From positions 1 through 41,998 of the IMG/VR virus record IMGVR_UViG_3300046780_000305: a stretch of DNA of 41,998 bases; one strand, 5' to 3'. The translations under genes and the position numbers were made by a program. The notes under the pieces are model-generated. The model made no database searches and was not told the DNA's origin. It was given only the letters and a program-made list of their open reading frames with translations. Origin of the DNA: a virus. Of the stretch, positions 31,408 to 37,955 are shown piece by piece; within the stretch, counting starts at the first letter, position 1, and each line of letters opens with the position of its first letter.

Positions 31408-32081
31408 GCGGGCTTGAACTCCACGACCCAGACCCAGGGGTTCGTCTGCCAGCTGTAGCCGCGGATGGCGTTGAGCGAATCCCAGAGGCTGGCATAGTGC
31501 GCGCGCAGCCACATGGAACTTTTCCCAGCTGCTCGAGCATCATCCATGCCCTCTGTTGGAAAATAATTCGCTGGCGGATATGGCCCCGTGATGCGCAACA
31601 GAGGTCGCTTCGTCTCTGCGCTCATCGGGATCTGGATGCCTTCGGCGAGACAGTCGGCCTCGCTGATGTTTTGCACGCGCTCGACGCGCACGTCGATGAC
31701 CACGAGGACGAGGCGGCAACGGTCGCGCGGCATGTGGATAGACGGTCGCCATGGAGGCAATGCTTCTCCTGGCTTCGCGTCGGCCTTGTAGAAGGTCGGT
31801 TCGTCGGCGTCCTTGATGTATTGCGGGTAAAGCACAGACCAACTCTCGCGCACCCACAGCCGATCGCCGGGCTGGCCGTAGGGGCAATGGACAGGTGTCA
31901 TTCGATGCCCGACGAGTTTGCCGTGATCATGAACCTCGCGGCGGCTCAAATGCGTGCCATGCTTCGCGGCTCCTAGATCGATAGGGCTCTGATCGCGCAG
32001 CGCGCGCCGCGTCTGCGTCTTGCGGCCCTCGAGGATCGCGCGCACCATCGGCGCGGAGAAGAGGATCGGGCGCTCTTTCAC
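31404..32081 (-). CDS. ASCH/PUA-like phage protein
   Basis: A 225-aa protein starting MKERPILFSAPMVRAILEGR, with KTQTRR, CPYGQPGDRLWVRESW, WRPSIHMPRDRCR and WQTNPWVWVVEF. This pattern is of a widespread phage family that I place in the ASCH/PUA-like superfamily from its strand and basic-residue layout. The superfamily binds RNA or modified bases; a specific role is unknown. Linked by 4-nt overlaps to both neighbours (GTGA, ATGA). Confidence 0.8.
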   Translation of the reverse strand: MKERPILFSAPMVRAILEGRKTQTRRALRDQSPIDLGAAKHGTHLSRREVHDHGKLVGHRMTPVHCPYGQPGDRLWVRESWSVLYPQYIKDADEPTFYKADAKPGEALPPWRPSIHMPRDRCRLVLVVIDVRVERVQNISEADCLAEGIQIPMSAETKRPLLRITGPYPPANYFPTEGMDDARAAGKSSMWLRAHYASLWDSLNAIRGYSWQTNPWVWVVEFKPA

Positions 32082-32308
32082 TTCCCCGCCTTCTTGCTCG
32101 CAGCCGCATTCGGCTCGCGATTGCCCCGATCCCAGCGCGCGACATCAGCCTTCGGGCAGGCGCTGCAGACGCCTAGGCCTGCGGCGGGATCGACCCTCAC
32201 CCAGCTGCAGGGCTGCTCGAGGGCGTCGACGCAAGCATGATAATCATCGCAGCCGCAGCCGATGCAGACCATCGGACTCATGGGATCCCGGATGCTGCGC
32301 GCGGTCAT
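32078..32308 (-). CDS. Small cysteine-rich zinc-binding protein
   Basis: A 76-aa protein with the pattern CIGCGCDDYHAC, then CSW, then GVCSACPK, giving six or more Cys and one His for metal binding. Similar short proteins are common in phage early operons and have no established function. It overlaps the genes on both sides by 4 nt. Confidence 0.78.
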   Translation of the reverse strand: MTARSIRDPMSPMVCIGCGCDDYHACVDALEQPCSWVRVDPAAGLGVCSACPKADVARWDRGNREPNAAASKKAGK

Positions 32309-33819
32309 TTCTTCTTCCCCTTCGCCTTCACCAGCGGCGAGGCCTTCGCGAGCTTGGCTTTCACATTCGCGGTGTCGGCCTGGTCCTTGCGCTTAGCCGC
32401 GGCCGCGGCCGTGAGATCCTTCGTGATCTTCGCGACGTTCACCCCGTAGCGTTTCGCGGCGGCCGTGAATTCCTTCTCCGAGCCTGCGCACTCGCCCTGG
32501 TCATCAAGACAATAGATACTGTCGAGGACCTCATGCACGAGCTGGCGCTCGGTGCACTTGTCCAGCGATTTCGGCGGAGGCGCCAGCTCGCGGTCCTGAT
32601 TGTAGGGAACGCCGTCCGACATGAGATCGAGCGCCTCGAGCAGCTCGGGCTTGCCGAGCTTGGTCGGATATCTGGCTCGCATCGCCTTGAACACCGCGAT
32701 CCGGATCTCGGCCTCGAGGCGCTGCTTCTCCGCCAGCTTCGCCGCGGAAGCCCTATCCCGGGCAGCAGCTGCAGCGTTCTTCACCGGCGCCACATAGCGG
32801 CCGGTGTCGCGCGGCTGCAGCTCATTCGGCAGCGTGGCCTTCTTCTCCTTGAAGATCGCGATCGCGCGATCGCGCGGCAGGCACTTGGCCGCCTCGCCGG
32901 TGCGCGGGTTCTGGATGAGCACCACGCCGGCGGGGTTGTCGCCCAGGGTCTTGGAATAGGGCATGCGCTTGTTGCCGCTCCAATAGCTCTCTCCCAGCTC
33001 GACGTATCCCGTCGGGCCGCCATAGGAGTTCTTCCAGATCGCCTCGGCGTCCTTGCCGGCGATGATCGCCGTGCCCTCGGCCTTCGCTTTGCTGATTGCT
33101 GCACTACCCTCGAGCCGCGTGGTGAACTCTTCGTTGATATATTTCTCGGCCTGTTCGTGCGTCAGTGGGACGCCGTTGTCGCCGTAATATTCGAAGTTGC
33201 CATGCGCGGTTTGGATGCCCATGCAGCCCTTGGTGGCCTTGGCCTGCATCGCGGGATCCGGCAGCCGGGCGATGAGGAGTGCGACGGAGGGCGAGAGCTT
33301 GCCAGCGTCGAGCTGCTCTTTCGCGGCCGGGACCAGGTCGAGCAGCTTGAGACGGTTGAACACTGTGGTGCGGCTGACGCCCAGCAAATCCGCGACCTGG
33401 TCGGCGTTGATCTTGCGCTCCTGGCGGAGCTCGGCATAGCCCTCGGCCTCCTCGAGCTGGTCGATGGTCTTGCGCTGCAGGTTCTCGGTGAGCTGCAGGG
33501 TGATGATGTCGGCGTCGGCGACGTCGCGCACGACGGTGGGGATCGCGGCCAGGCCTGCGATCTTGCCTGCGAGCCAGCGCCGCTCGCCGGCGACGATCTC
33601 ATACTTGATCGTATCCGACGGTTTCGGATGCGGCCGCGCGAGGATCGGCTGCATGACGCCGACGACCTTGATGCTGGCGGCGAGCTCGGCGAGCTCCTCT
33701 TTCGTGAAGCGTGCCCGCCGGCGGGCCTGCGTGCGCGTGGTGGAGGGCGCGAGCGCCGCGATCGGGATGATCTGGAATGCAGTGGGCGCGAGGGCGCCGG
33801 GCAGGGCGGGGGCGTTCAT
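32305..33819 (-). CDS. ParB/Spo0J-family protein
   Basis: A 504-aa protein starting at ATG 33819 behind GGAG. Residues about 15-125 are a ParB N-terminal domain (IPIAALAPSTTRTQARRRARF, ELAASIKVVGVMQPILARP, EIVAGERRWLAGKIAGL, LQLTENLQRKTIDQLEEA). An HTH follows (ADQVADLLGVSRTTVFNRLK). The large C-terminal half is Lys/Ala-rich with an acidic middle and a basic tail (KASPLVKAKGKKK). No ParA or obvious parS cluster is visible nearby, so plasmid-type partition is not supported. CTP-dependent DNA binding or gene regulation is possible. Confidence 0.88.
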   Translation of the reverse strand: MNAPALPGALAPTAFQIIPIAALAPSTTRTQARRRARFTKEELAELAASIKVVGVMQPILARPHPKPSDTIKYEIVAGERRWLAGKIAGLAAIPTVVRDVADADIITLQLTENLQRKTIDQLEEAEGYAELRQERKINADQVADLLGVSRTTVFNRLKLLDLVPAAKEQLDAGKLSPSVALLIARLPDPAMQAKATKGCMGIQTAHGNFEYYGDNGVPLTHEQAEKYINEEFTTRLEGSAAISKAKAEGTAIIAGKDAEAIWKNSYGGPTGYVELGESYWSGNKRMPYSKTLGDNPAGVVLIQNPRTGEAAKCLPRDRAIAIFKEKKATLPNELQPRDTGRYVAPVKNAAAAARDRASAAKLAEKQRLEAEIRIAVFKAMRARYPTKLGKPELLEALDLMSDGVPYNQDRELAPPPKSLDKCTERQLVHEVLDSIYCLDDQGECAGSEKEFTAAAKRYGVNVAKITKDLTAAAAAKRKDQADTANVKAKLAKASPLVKAKGKKK

Positions 33820-33823
33820 GGGA

Positions 33824-34279
33824 TTACTCCGTGGCGTTGAAGATCGACTCGGCGCGCTCGACGAAGGTGCGCAGCCTGGAGAAGGATTCGCGGTGCAGGT
33901 GGATGACGCTCTCGCCTTGCTTGATGGCGAGCACGCCCGAATCGGTGATGGAGAATTGATCGCGATCTGCGCCGTTGCCGTTGAGTGCGGGCGCGGCTGC
34001 ATCGGTCTCGGCGGCCCGCGCGCACCGGGCTTTCTTGCCGCGCGCTTTGCGCGCCAGGGGGGGGGTGTCACCGCCGCGGAGCGACTTCTCCGGCCAGTCG
34101 TCCATGGCATAGCTGGTCAGGCCGTCGATGCTGCCGACCGCCTTCACCTTGCCGTTGGTCTTGAGGGCCGAGAGGTTCTGCGCGGCCTGCTTGGCGGTGC
34201 AGTCGATGAGCTCCGCGATCTGTTTCGCGTTGTGCGGGCCTGCGGCAAGCACGCCACGAATATCGGCACTGATGGTCAT
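33824..34279 (-). CDS. Winged-helix regulatory protein
   Basis: A 151-aa protein with AAAGGAA before ATG 34279. Residues 1-60 form a winged helix (IRGVLAAGPHNAKQIAELID, TAKQAAQNLSALKTNGKVKAV). A low-complexity basic linker follows. The C-terminal segment (DQFSITDSGVLAIKQGESVI, LHRESFSRLRTFVERAES) may mediate dimerisation. Four bases separate it from the ParB-like gene. Probably a phage regulator of the leftward operon. Confidence 0.8.
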   Translation of the reverse strand: MTISADIRGVLAAGPHNAKQIAELIDCTAKQAAQNLSALKTNGKVKAVGSIDGLTSYAMDDWPEKSLRGGDTPPLARKARGKKARCARAAETDAAAPALNGNGADRDQFSITDSGVLAIKQGESVIHLHRESFSRLRTFVERAESIFNATE

Positions 34280-34289
34280 TGGATTCCTT

Positions 34290-34592
34290 TCAGAAAAACC
34301 GGTTGAGAATTCCCTGCACCCACACGCCGACGTAGAAGATCGCCAGCACGAACATGCCCCACTGGCGCGCGCGGTAGTTGGCGAGGATCCAAAGCGGCTG
34401 CGAAATTAGGCCGACAACGAAGCCCCACCGATGCAATGGGCCAGTGCTGGAGACCATGACGATCGCGGCGAATGAGAGCACCGCGATCGCGATCTGCAGG
34501 ATGACGTCGACGTCGAGCTCGGCCGCGAGGAAGGCCGCGATATCGCGGAGCGATGCGGGCTTGACCTTCTCGAGGTCGATCCAGTAGCTCAC
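34290..34592 (-). CDS. Small membrane protein
   Basis: A 100-aa protein. GTG 34592 is chosen because GGAGGAGA lies upstream and it overlaps the previous stop (GTGA). Three hydrophobic segments are visible (VILQIAIAVLSFAAIVMV, WGFVVGLISQPLWILA, MFVLAIFYVGVWVQGIL). No family was recognised. Early phage membrane proteins sometimes exclude other phages, but nothing in the sequence shows this. Confidence 0.72.
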   Translation of the reverse strand: MSYWIDLEKVKPASLRDIAAFLAAELDVDVILQIAIAVLSFAAIVMVSSTGPLHRWGFVVGLISQPLWILANYRARQWGMFVLAIFYVGVWVQGILNRFF

Positions 34593-34762
34593 TTGGCGTT
34601 CTCCTCCAGATATTGGGCGAGCCGCTCGCGGTAGAGCTTGTTGTGCTCGATTTCGTATTGGCGAACGAGCTGAGCGGCCTGGCGCATTCCGTCCTTGTAG
34701 GCGCGCATGACATGCGCGGTCCTGGCTACGCGGTTCGGGCACGGAGGGTCGCAGCGGATCAT
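34589..34762 (-). CDS. 57-residue hypothetical protein
   Basis: ATG 34762 to TGA 34589 encodes 57 residues beginning MIRCDPPCPNRVARTAHVMR and ending in a charged helix (YRERLAQYLEENAK). It overlaps the genes on both sides by 4 nt (ATGA upstream, GTGA downstream), which is the main evidence that it is translated. Two Cys near the start (CDPPC) could be half of a metal site. Confidence 0.7.
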   Translation of the reverse strand: MIRCDPPCPNRVARTAHVMRAYKDGMRQAAQLVRQYEIEHNKLYRERLAQYLEENAK

Positions 34763-35019
34763 CCCTGGATCTCCTCTCTGCTATCGGCAACCAGCCGCCG
34801 CAGCGCAGCGCGCTGGCCTAGGATAGTCAGCTTCGCGCGCAGCCGCGGCGGGAAGCGATCGCGGTGTTCCATCGCCCAAGCGCGGATATCGCGCAGAAGC
34901 AGGAGCTCGGCGAGGAGCGCAATCAGACGCTCCGGGTGCAGGTCGATCCCGGCCTGGAGCAGCTGCAGCTCCTCGCGTTCCTCATGAGTCAGGTCAAACG
35001 GCAGCGGGCTGATCGGCAT
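34759..35019 (-). CDS. Small helical hypothetical protein
   Basis: An 86-aa protein; ATG 35019 is chosen for the GAGG 6 nt upstream. A GTG at 35040 would add seven residues. It is nearly all helical and leucine-rich (HEEREELQLLQAGIDLHPER, LIALLAELLLLRDIRAWAME). No family was recognised. It overlaps its upstream neighbour by 26 nt and the downstream gene by 4. Confidence 0.7.
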   Translation of the reverse strand: MPISPLPFDLTHEEREELQLLQAGIDLHPERLIALLAELLLLRDIRAWAMEHRDRFPPRLRAKLTILGQRAALRRLVADSREEIQG

Positions 35020-35158
35020 CGGATGCCTCGCTTTCGCCACCGACTGGTTCGATAGTGAGCGCTGTGTAGAACGGCTTGCCGTCGCGGAAGATCATTTCCT
35101 TGCCAACGACGCGCATGGGCTTGCCGCCCGTGAAGATGATCTCGCCGACCTCGGTCAT
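34994..35158 (-). CDS. 54-residue hypothetical protein
   Basis: ATG 35158 to TGA 34994 encodes 54 residues. A compact beta-unit of two similar strand pairs is visible (EVGEIIFTGGKPMRVVGKEM and IFRDGKPFYTALTIEPVG), followed by an acidic tail. It overlaps the upstream gene by 4 nt (ATGA). The internal repeat FxxGKP suggests a tiny beta-sheet protein. Function unknown. Confidence 0.68.
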   Translation of the reverse strand: MTEVGEIIFTGGKPMRVVGKEMIFRDGKPFYTALTIEPVGGESEASDADQPAAV

Positions 35159-35352
35159 CGCAGCCAGGCCGTGATCGCTTCGGCCGCGCGCAGGGCGGCG
35201 ATGCCGATTGGCGTCCAGGCCGCGAAGGAAATCAGGAGGATCAGCGGGTAGGCGATACGCCGCGGCAGGCGGCCGATGAATCGCTCGGTCTTAGCCCGAT
35301 GCGTCAAGATCGCATCGGGTCCGCGGTAGAAGCAACTGTCATCCGGTGTCAT
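35155..35352 (-). CDS. Small single-span membrane protein
   Basis: A 65-aa protein with AGGGAGG before ATG 35352 and 4-nt overlaps at both ends. The N-terminal half is polar and basic (HRAKTERFIGRLPRRI). The second half is a single membrane helix (AYPLILLISFAAWTPIGIAA) with a short tail. Function unknown. Confidence 0.72.
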   Translation of the reverse strand: MTPDDSCFYRGPDAILTHRAKTERFIGRLPRRIAYPLILLISFAAWTPIGIAALRAAEAITAWLR

Positions 35353-35603
35353 GCAGCCTCCCTGCTGGCGAGGAAATCGACGTGGTGCGGCGCATTGGCG
35401 CAGTGATCGCATACGATGAAATTGCGCACGCCGGCGTCGGGGAGGCTCTCCTGCGTGTCGAAGTAGCGCTTGCCGGGCATGATCGCGTGGCGACAAACGG
35501 CGAGATCGCCGAAATAGTGGCTGCAGCGGCGCAGCGAATACGCGATGCGCCAGATGCCTTTGCGCTCGATCTGCTGGTGGTGCTCGGCGTTGGTGAGGCT
35601 CAC
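35349..35603 (-). CDS. Hypothetical Cys/His-rich phage protein
   Basis: An 84-aa protein with GTG 35603 overlapping the previous stop (GTGA). It includes RRCSHYFGDLAVCRHAIMPG and FIVCDHCANAPHHVDF, so Cys and His pairs are available for a zinc site. Similar short proteins are common in early operons of phages of GC-rich hosts. No known activity. Confidence 0.74.
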   Translation of the reverse strand: MSLTNAEHHQQIERKGIWRIAYSLRRCSHYFGDLAVCRHAIMPGKRYFDTQESLPDAGVRNFIVCDHCANAPHHVDFLASREAA

Positions 35604-35806
35604 GATTCGATCGTCGCGTAGAGGATCAGCGGCCGCCCGCCATGCGGCGCATTGGGCAGCGTGCCGGCGATCTTGACGAAACCAGCCTTGCGCATTTCGC
35701 AGAGATATGCCGACACGGCGCGCATGCGCAGCCCGGTGGCGTCGGCGATGTCGACCGAGGTCGCGGGACCTTGCTCGAGGACCTCGAGGATCTGCGTCTT
35801 CTTCAT
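35600..35806 (-). CDS. Small winged-helix regulator
   Basis: A 68-aa protein with a winged-helix pattern over nearly its whole length (KKTQILEVLEQGPATSVDIA, DATGLRMRAVSAYLCEMRKA), then a short wing (GFVKIAGTLPN). ATG 35806 overlaps the upstream stop. Its size and single domain suggest a DNA-binding modulator of the operon. Confidence 0.76.
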   Translation of the reverse strand: MKKTQILEVLEQGPATSVDIADATGLRMRAVSAYLCEMRKAGFVKIAGTLPNAPHGGRPLILYATIES

Positions 35807-36048
35807 GCGGCCTCGGGCCCGGGCCGCGTGTTGCGCTCGATCTCCTCGCGCAGCGCGCGGAGCAGGCGCTGCTTATGAAGCACCGTCGGCTCGACCGCGA
35901 TGCGCAGGTGCACCTCGCGCGGTGCAGACGTCTGGACGAGGATGATGCGATCGTGGTCGGTATGTGCGGCGGCGAGGCCTTCGCGGCGGCACACCAGGTC
36001 GCATTGCGCGGCGGTCATCGCCGGGTGGGGGAAGATCAGCGCGCTCAT
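35803..36048 (-). CDS. Hypothetical phage protein
   Basis: An 81-aa protein. ATG 36048 is chosen because it overlaps the stop of the small gene at 36045-36164 (ATGA); an earlier in-frame start at 36099 would bury that gene. It reads SALIFPHPAMTAAQCDLVCR, then a beta-strand pair and a basic helix near the end. No family was recognised. A CAGACGTCTG palindrome lies within it at 35925-35934. Confidence 0.74.
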   Translation of the reverse strand: MSALIFPHPAMTAAQCDLVCRREGLAAAHTDHDRIILVQTSAPREVHLRIAVEPTVLHKQRLLRALREEIERNTRPGPEAA

Positions 36049-36164
36049 GGCATCCACGGGAGCGAGCGGCCGGCGGAGAGGATCCACGACGTGCGCCACG
36101 AGTAGCGCAGCTTCGCGTCGCGCCAGTAGTACCAGGCGAGCTTGAGGCGGGTGAGGAAGACCAT
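36045..36164 (-). CDS. 39-residue leader gene of the leftward operon
   Basis: ATG 36164 (behind GGAGGG) to TGA 36045 encodes 39 residues starting MVFLTRLKLAWYYWRDAKLR and rich in Trp, Arg and Leu, an amphipathic or membrane-surface helix. It is the first gene after the PL-like promoter and overlaps the next start by 4 nt. Very short proteins of this composition recur in phage early regions; function unknown. Confidence 0.68.
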   Translation of the reverse strand: MVFLTRLKLAWYYWRDAKLRYSWRTSWILSAGRSLPWMP

Positions 36165-36192
36165 GGACCCTCCGCTTGTATAAACGGAAGGC

Positions 36193-36221
36193 ACACTACT
36201 ACCGAAAGTAGCTTAAGTCAA
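36193..36221 (-). promoter_or_regulatory. PL-like promoter of the leftward operon
   Basis: On the - strand TTGACT (36221-36216) and TAGTGT (36198-36193) are 17 bp apart. Operator CTACTTTCGGTAG fills the spacer up to the -10, and a second operator abuts the -35. The geometry is identical to the PR-like promoter at 37064-37092. The -10 is weak. Confidence 0.7.
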
Positions 36222-36234
36222 CAACCGAAAGTAG
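36199..36234. promoter_or_regulatory. Left operators (two 13-bp sites)
   Basis: CTACCGAAAGTAG (36199-36211) and CAACCGAAAGTAG (36222-36234) are 23 bp apart centre to centre. The first is the exact reverse complement of the site at 37074-37086. They are the likely binding sites of the CI-like repressor and Cro-like protein. Confidence 0.8.
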
Positions 36235-36284
36235 GCTAAGGCTGGCGGACGGGCGGGCGTAGGATGGCGCGGGGAGGTCAAATC

Positions 36285-36509
36285 ATGAGATATCTGTTCG
36301 GGATCGTCGGCGCTTTGTTCTTTTTCGTCGGGCTGTTAGGCGCGGGCGGGTCGAGCACGGCGGTGGGCCAGATCGGCTCGCTGATCGGTGTGCTGACCGG
36401 CGCCGTATTCCTGGTGGGCGCCGGCGTGCTTGCCGCGCTCGAGCACGAGGCGCAGGGCATCGGCAAGGCGCTCGCCTTGCGCGCCCAGGATCTCAAGGAT
36501 CCGAGCTGA
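36285..36509 (+). CDS. Small membrane protein in the immunity region
   Basis: A 74-aa protein; ATG 36285 is chosen for GGGGAGG 8 nt upstream (an in-frame ATG at 36264 has none). Two membrane helices are visible (LFGIVGALFFFVGLLGAGG and IGSLIGVLTGAVFLVGAGVLAAL), and then a charged tail. It lies between PL and the repressor gene, on the opposite strand, overlapping the repressor tail by 17 nt. That location is typical of lysogeny-expressed or exclusion genes. No clear promoter was found for it. Confidence 0.7.
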   Translation: MRYLFGIVGALFFFVGLLGAGGSSTAVGQIGSLIGVLTGAVFLVGAGVLAALEHEAQGIGKALALRAQDLKDPS

Positions 36510-37023
36510 ACAGCCGCAGCTGGCCACCGAGTCTTGCGAAGTCGCGCTGCACGGCGCGCTCGAACTCGGCGTAGCTCGAGCTGGCGGGCCTGTGCGTGCG
36601 CAGCCAGGGCAGCAGGCCGTGCACGACGGCCGAGCTGAAGATCACATCCTTGAATAGGGCGCGCCGGTCATCGGGCAGCAGCGACCAGACGCGCGCGAGC
36701 TCGAGGGCCTCCTCTGAGAGGACGGTGTAGGGGCCTGACTGCTCTTTAGCCGCTTGCACGGCGTGCTTCGCGCCCTCGCCGTCGCGCAGCCAGGCGACGC
36801 GCACGCCGAGATATTTCGCGATCGCGGCGATCTTATTGGTCTCGGGGATGGCGGCGCCGTTGACGTAGCGCCGCGCCATTTCCCGCGTGACGGTCGCGGC
36901 TTTGACCAGCGGGCCCACGTCGACTCCCGATTTCGCCCGGGTCGAGCCGTGACCGAGATCGCCCATGGCCTCCCGCAGACGTCTGCCGAAGGCCTCCTTG
37001 GTGGAATCGCTCACAAGATTCAT
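36493..37023 (-). CDS. CI-like phage repressor without peptidase domain
   Basis: A 176-aa protein that should maintain lysogeny. The N-terminal half has an XRE-type HTH (AFGRRLREAMGDLGH, VKAATVTREMARRYVNGAAI, ETNKIAAIAKYLGVRVAWLR). The C-terminal part (EEALELARVWSLLPDDRRAL and onward) is helical and lacks the S24 peptidase Ser/Lys motifs, so RecA-stimulated self-cleavage is not expected. ATG 37023 has no Shine-Dalgarno, which is also true of the divergent Cro-like gene. Three operators lie directly upstream. Confidence 0.88.
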   Translation of the reverse strand: MNLVSDSTKEAFGRRLREAMGDLGHGSTRAKSGVDVGPLVKAATVTREMARRYVNGAAIPETNKIAAIAKYLGVRVAWLRDGEGAKHAVQAAKEQSGPYTVLSEEALELARVWSLLPDDRRALFKDVIFSSAVVHGLLPWLRTHRPASSSYAEFERAVQRDFARLGGQLRLFSSDP

Positions 37024-37033
37024 TCTAAATTCG

Positions 37034-37086
37034 CTACTGATGGTAGTTGCCTATTTGCAGTAGTTGACTCTGGCTACTTTCGGTAG
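37034..37086. promoter_or_regulatory. Right operators (three 13-bp sites)
   Basis: CTACTGATGGTAG (37034-37046), CTATTTGCAGTAG (37051-37063) and CTACTTTCGGTAG (37074-37086) share the CTA(C/T)..GTAG dyad. Centre spacings are 17 and 23 bp. They lie between the divergent repressor and Cro-like genes, like lambda OR1-3. Confidence 0.82.
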
Positions 37087-37092
37087 CACAAT
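37064..37092 (+). promoter_or_regulatory. PR-like promoter
   Basis: TTGACT (37064-37069) and CACAAT (37087-37092) are 17 bp apart. One operator abuts the -35 and another ends exactly at the -10. The expected start near 37099 is only about 5 nt before the Cro-like ATG (37104), so the mRNA is nearly leaderless. Confidence 0.75.
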
Positions 37093-37103
37093 CGCGCCCT
37101 TCC

Positions 37104-37343
37104 ATGTCCCAGACCCCGATCGAGCGCGTTTTCGACATCCTGGGCGGCCCGGCGGCCGTGGCGAAGCATTTCGTCAGCGACAACGGCAAGCCGATCTTGC
37201 CGTGGGCGGTGTCCAAATGGCGCAAGCGGGTGCCGGCCGATCGCGTGCTCAAGCTCGAGGAGCTCACCGGCGGCCGCGTCACACGCTACGAGCTGCGGCC
37301 GGATATCTATGGTGAGGCGCCCAAGCGCCAGGCCGCTGCATGA
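37104..37343 (+). CDS. Cro/YdaS-like regulator
   Basis: A 79-aa DNA-binding protein divergent from the repressor. It has the YdaS/Cro pattern: IERVFDILGGPAAVAKHFV, then AVSKWRKR as recognition helix, then VPADRVLKLEELTGGRVTRY ending in ELRPDIYG. It should compete for the CTAC..GTAG operators and favour lytic growth. No Shine-Dalgarno precedes ATG 37104, and the promoter position implies a leader of only a few bases. Confidence 0.88.
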   Translation: MSQTPIERVFDILGGPAAVAKHFVSDNGKPILPWAVSKWRKRVPADRVLKLEELTGGRVTRYELRPDIYGEAPKRQAAA

Positions 37344-37406
37344 CGGTTCTCTTCTTCGCTGCCGGCTGGGTCTCCTCCCTCCCGTTCAGGCCGCTGCGAA
37401 GCCTCC

Positions 37407-37446
37407 AATCCCCCGGCGCACCCTCCCGCGTCCGGGGGATTTTTTT
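37407..37446 (+). terminator. Rho-independent terminator after the Cro-like gene
   Basis: AATCCCCCGG (37407-37416) pairs perfectly with CCGGGGGATT (37432-37441) around a 15-nt loop, followed by a run of T to 37446. It sits like lambda tR1 between cro and the replication genes, so an antiterminator or leakiness must allow downstream expression. Confidence 0.85.
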
Positions 37447-37512
37447 CATTCTCTTTTTTTGCCCGCACGGTGTCTGTCCGTGCGTGTCCGTGAATTACGG
37501 AAAGGAACGGAA

Positions 37513-37926
37513 ATGATCTCGCCCGAGGCCTCGCTGCCGCTGTACGAAGACATGCTCGACATGCTCGCCGACCTGGTGCGTCAGCTGGGCGGCCCCAAGA
37601 AGGTCGGCCCGCTGTTGCGCGGCTCGATGCCGATCGAGGCCGCCGCGCAGTGGATCCGCGATTGCCTGAACCGCGAGCGCCGCGAGCGGCTGGATCCGGA
37701 GCAGCTGCTGCACATTCTGCGCCTCGCGCGCGAGGCCGGGATCCACTCGGGGAAGTTCTGGCTCGACGCCGAGCTCGGCTATGAGCAGGGCAAGCCTGTC
37801 AACCCGCGCGATGAGGTCGCGGATCTGCAGCGCCGGTATATCGAGACGGTGCACCTGGCACGCGATATCGCAGACCGGATGGAGCGCCTGGCGCGCTCGC
37901 CGATACAGATCGCTACGAGCAGATAG
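37513..37926 (+). CDS. Conserved-looking early phage protein (CII position)
   Basis: A 137-aa protein with AAAGGAA before ATG 37513. It is helical throughout. It contains LADLVRQLGGPKKVGPLLRG, then AAQWIRDCLNRERRERLDPE and QLLHILRLAREAGIHSGKFW, which read like an HTH-containing unit with GGPKKVG as the turn region. The C-terminal helix ends the protein. Its place after cro and a terminator is that of lambda cII, but sequence similarity to CII is not evident. A regulatory role is inferred. Confidence 0.78.
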   Translation: MISPEASLPLYEDMLDMLADLVRQLGGPKKVGPLLRGSMPIEAAAQWIRDCLNRERRERLDPEQLLHILRLAREAGIHSGKFWLDAELGYEQGKPVNPRDEVADLQRRYIETVHLARDIADRMERLARSPIQIATSR

Positions 37927-37955
37927 AACGAACCAAACCTCTGGGGAGGGGGAGC

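Noticed and set aside
32020-33840. 606-codon + strand frame opposite the ParB-like gene
   Set aside because: The - strand carries the ParB domain and good overlaps; this frame is the complement.
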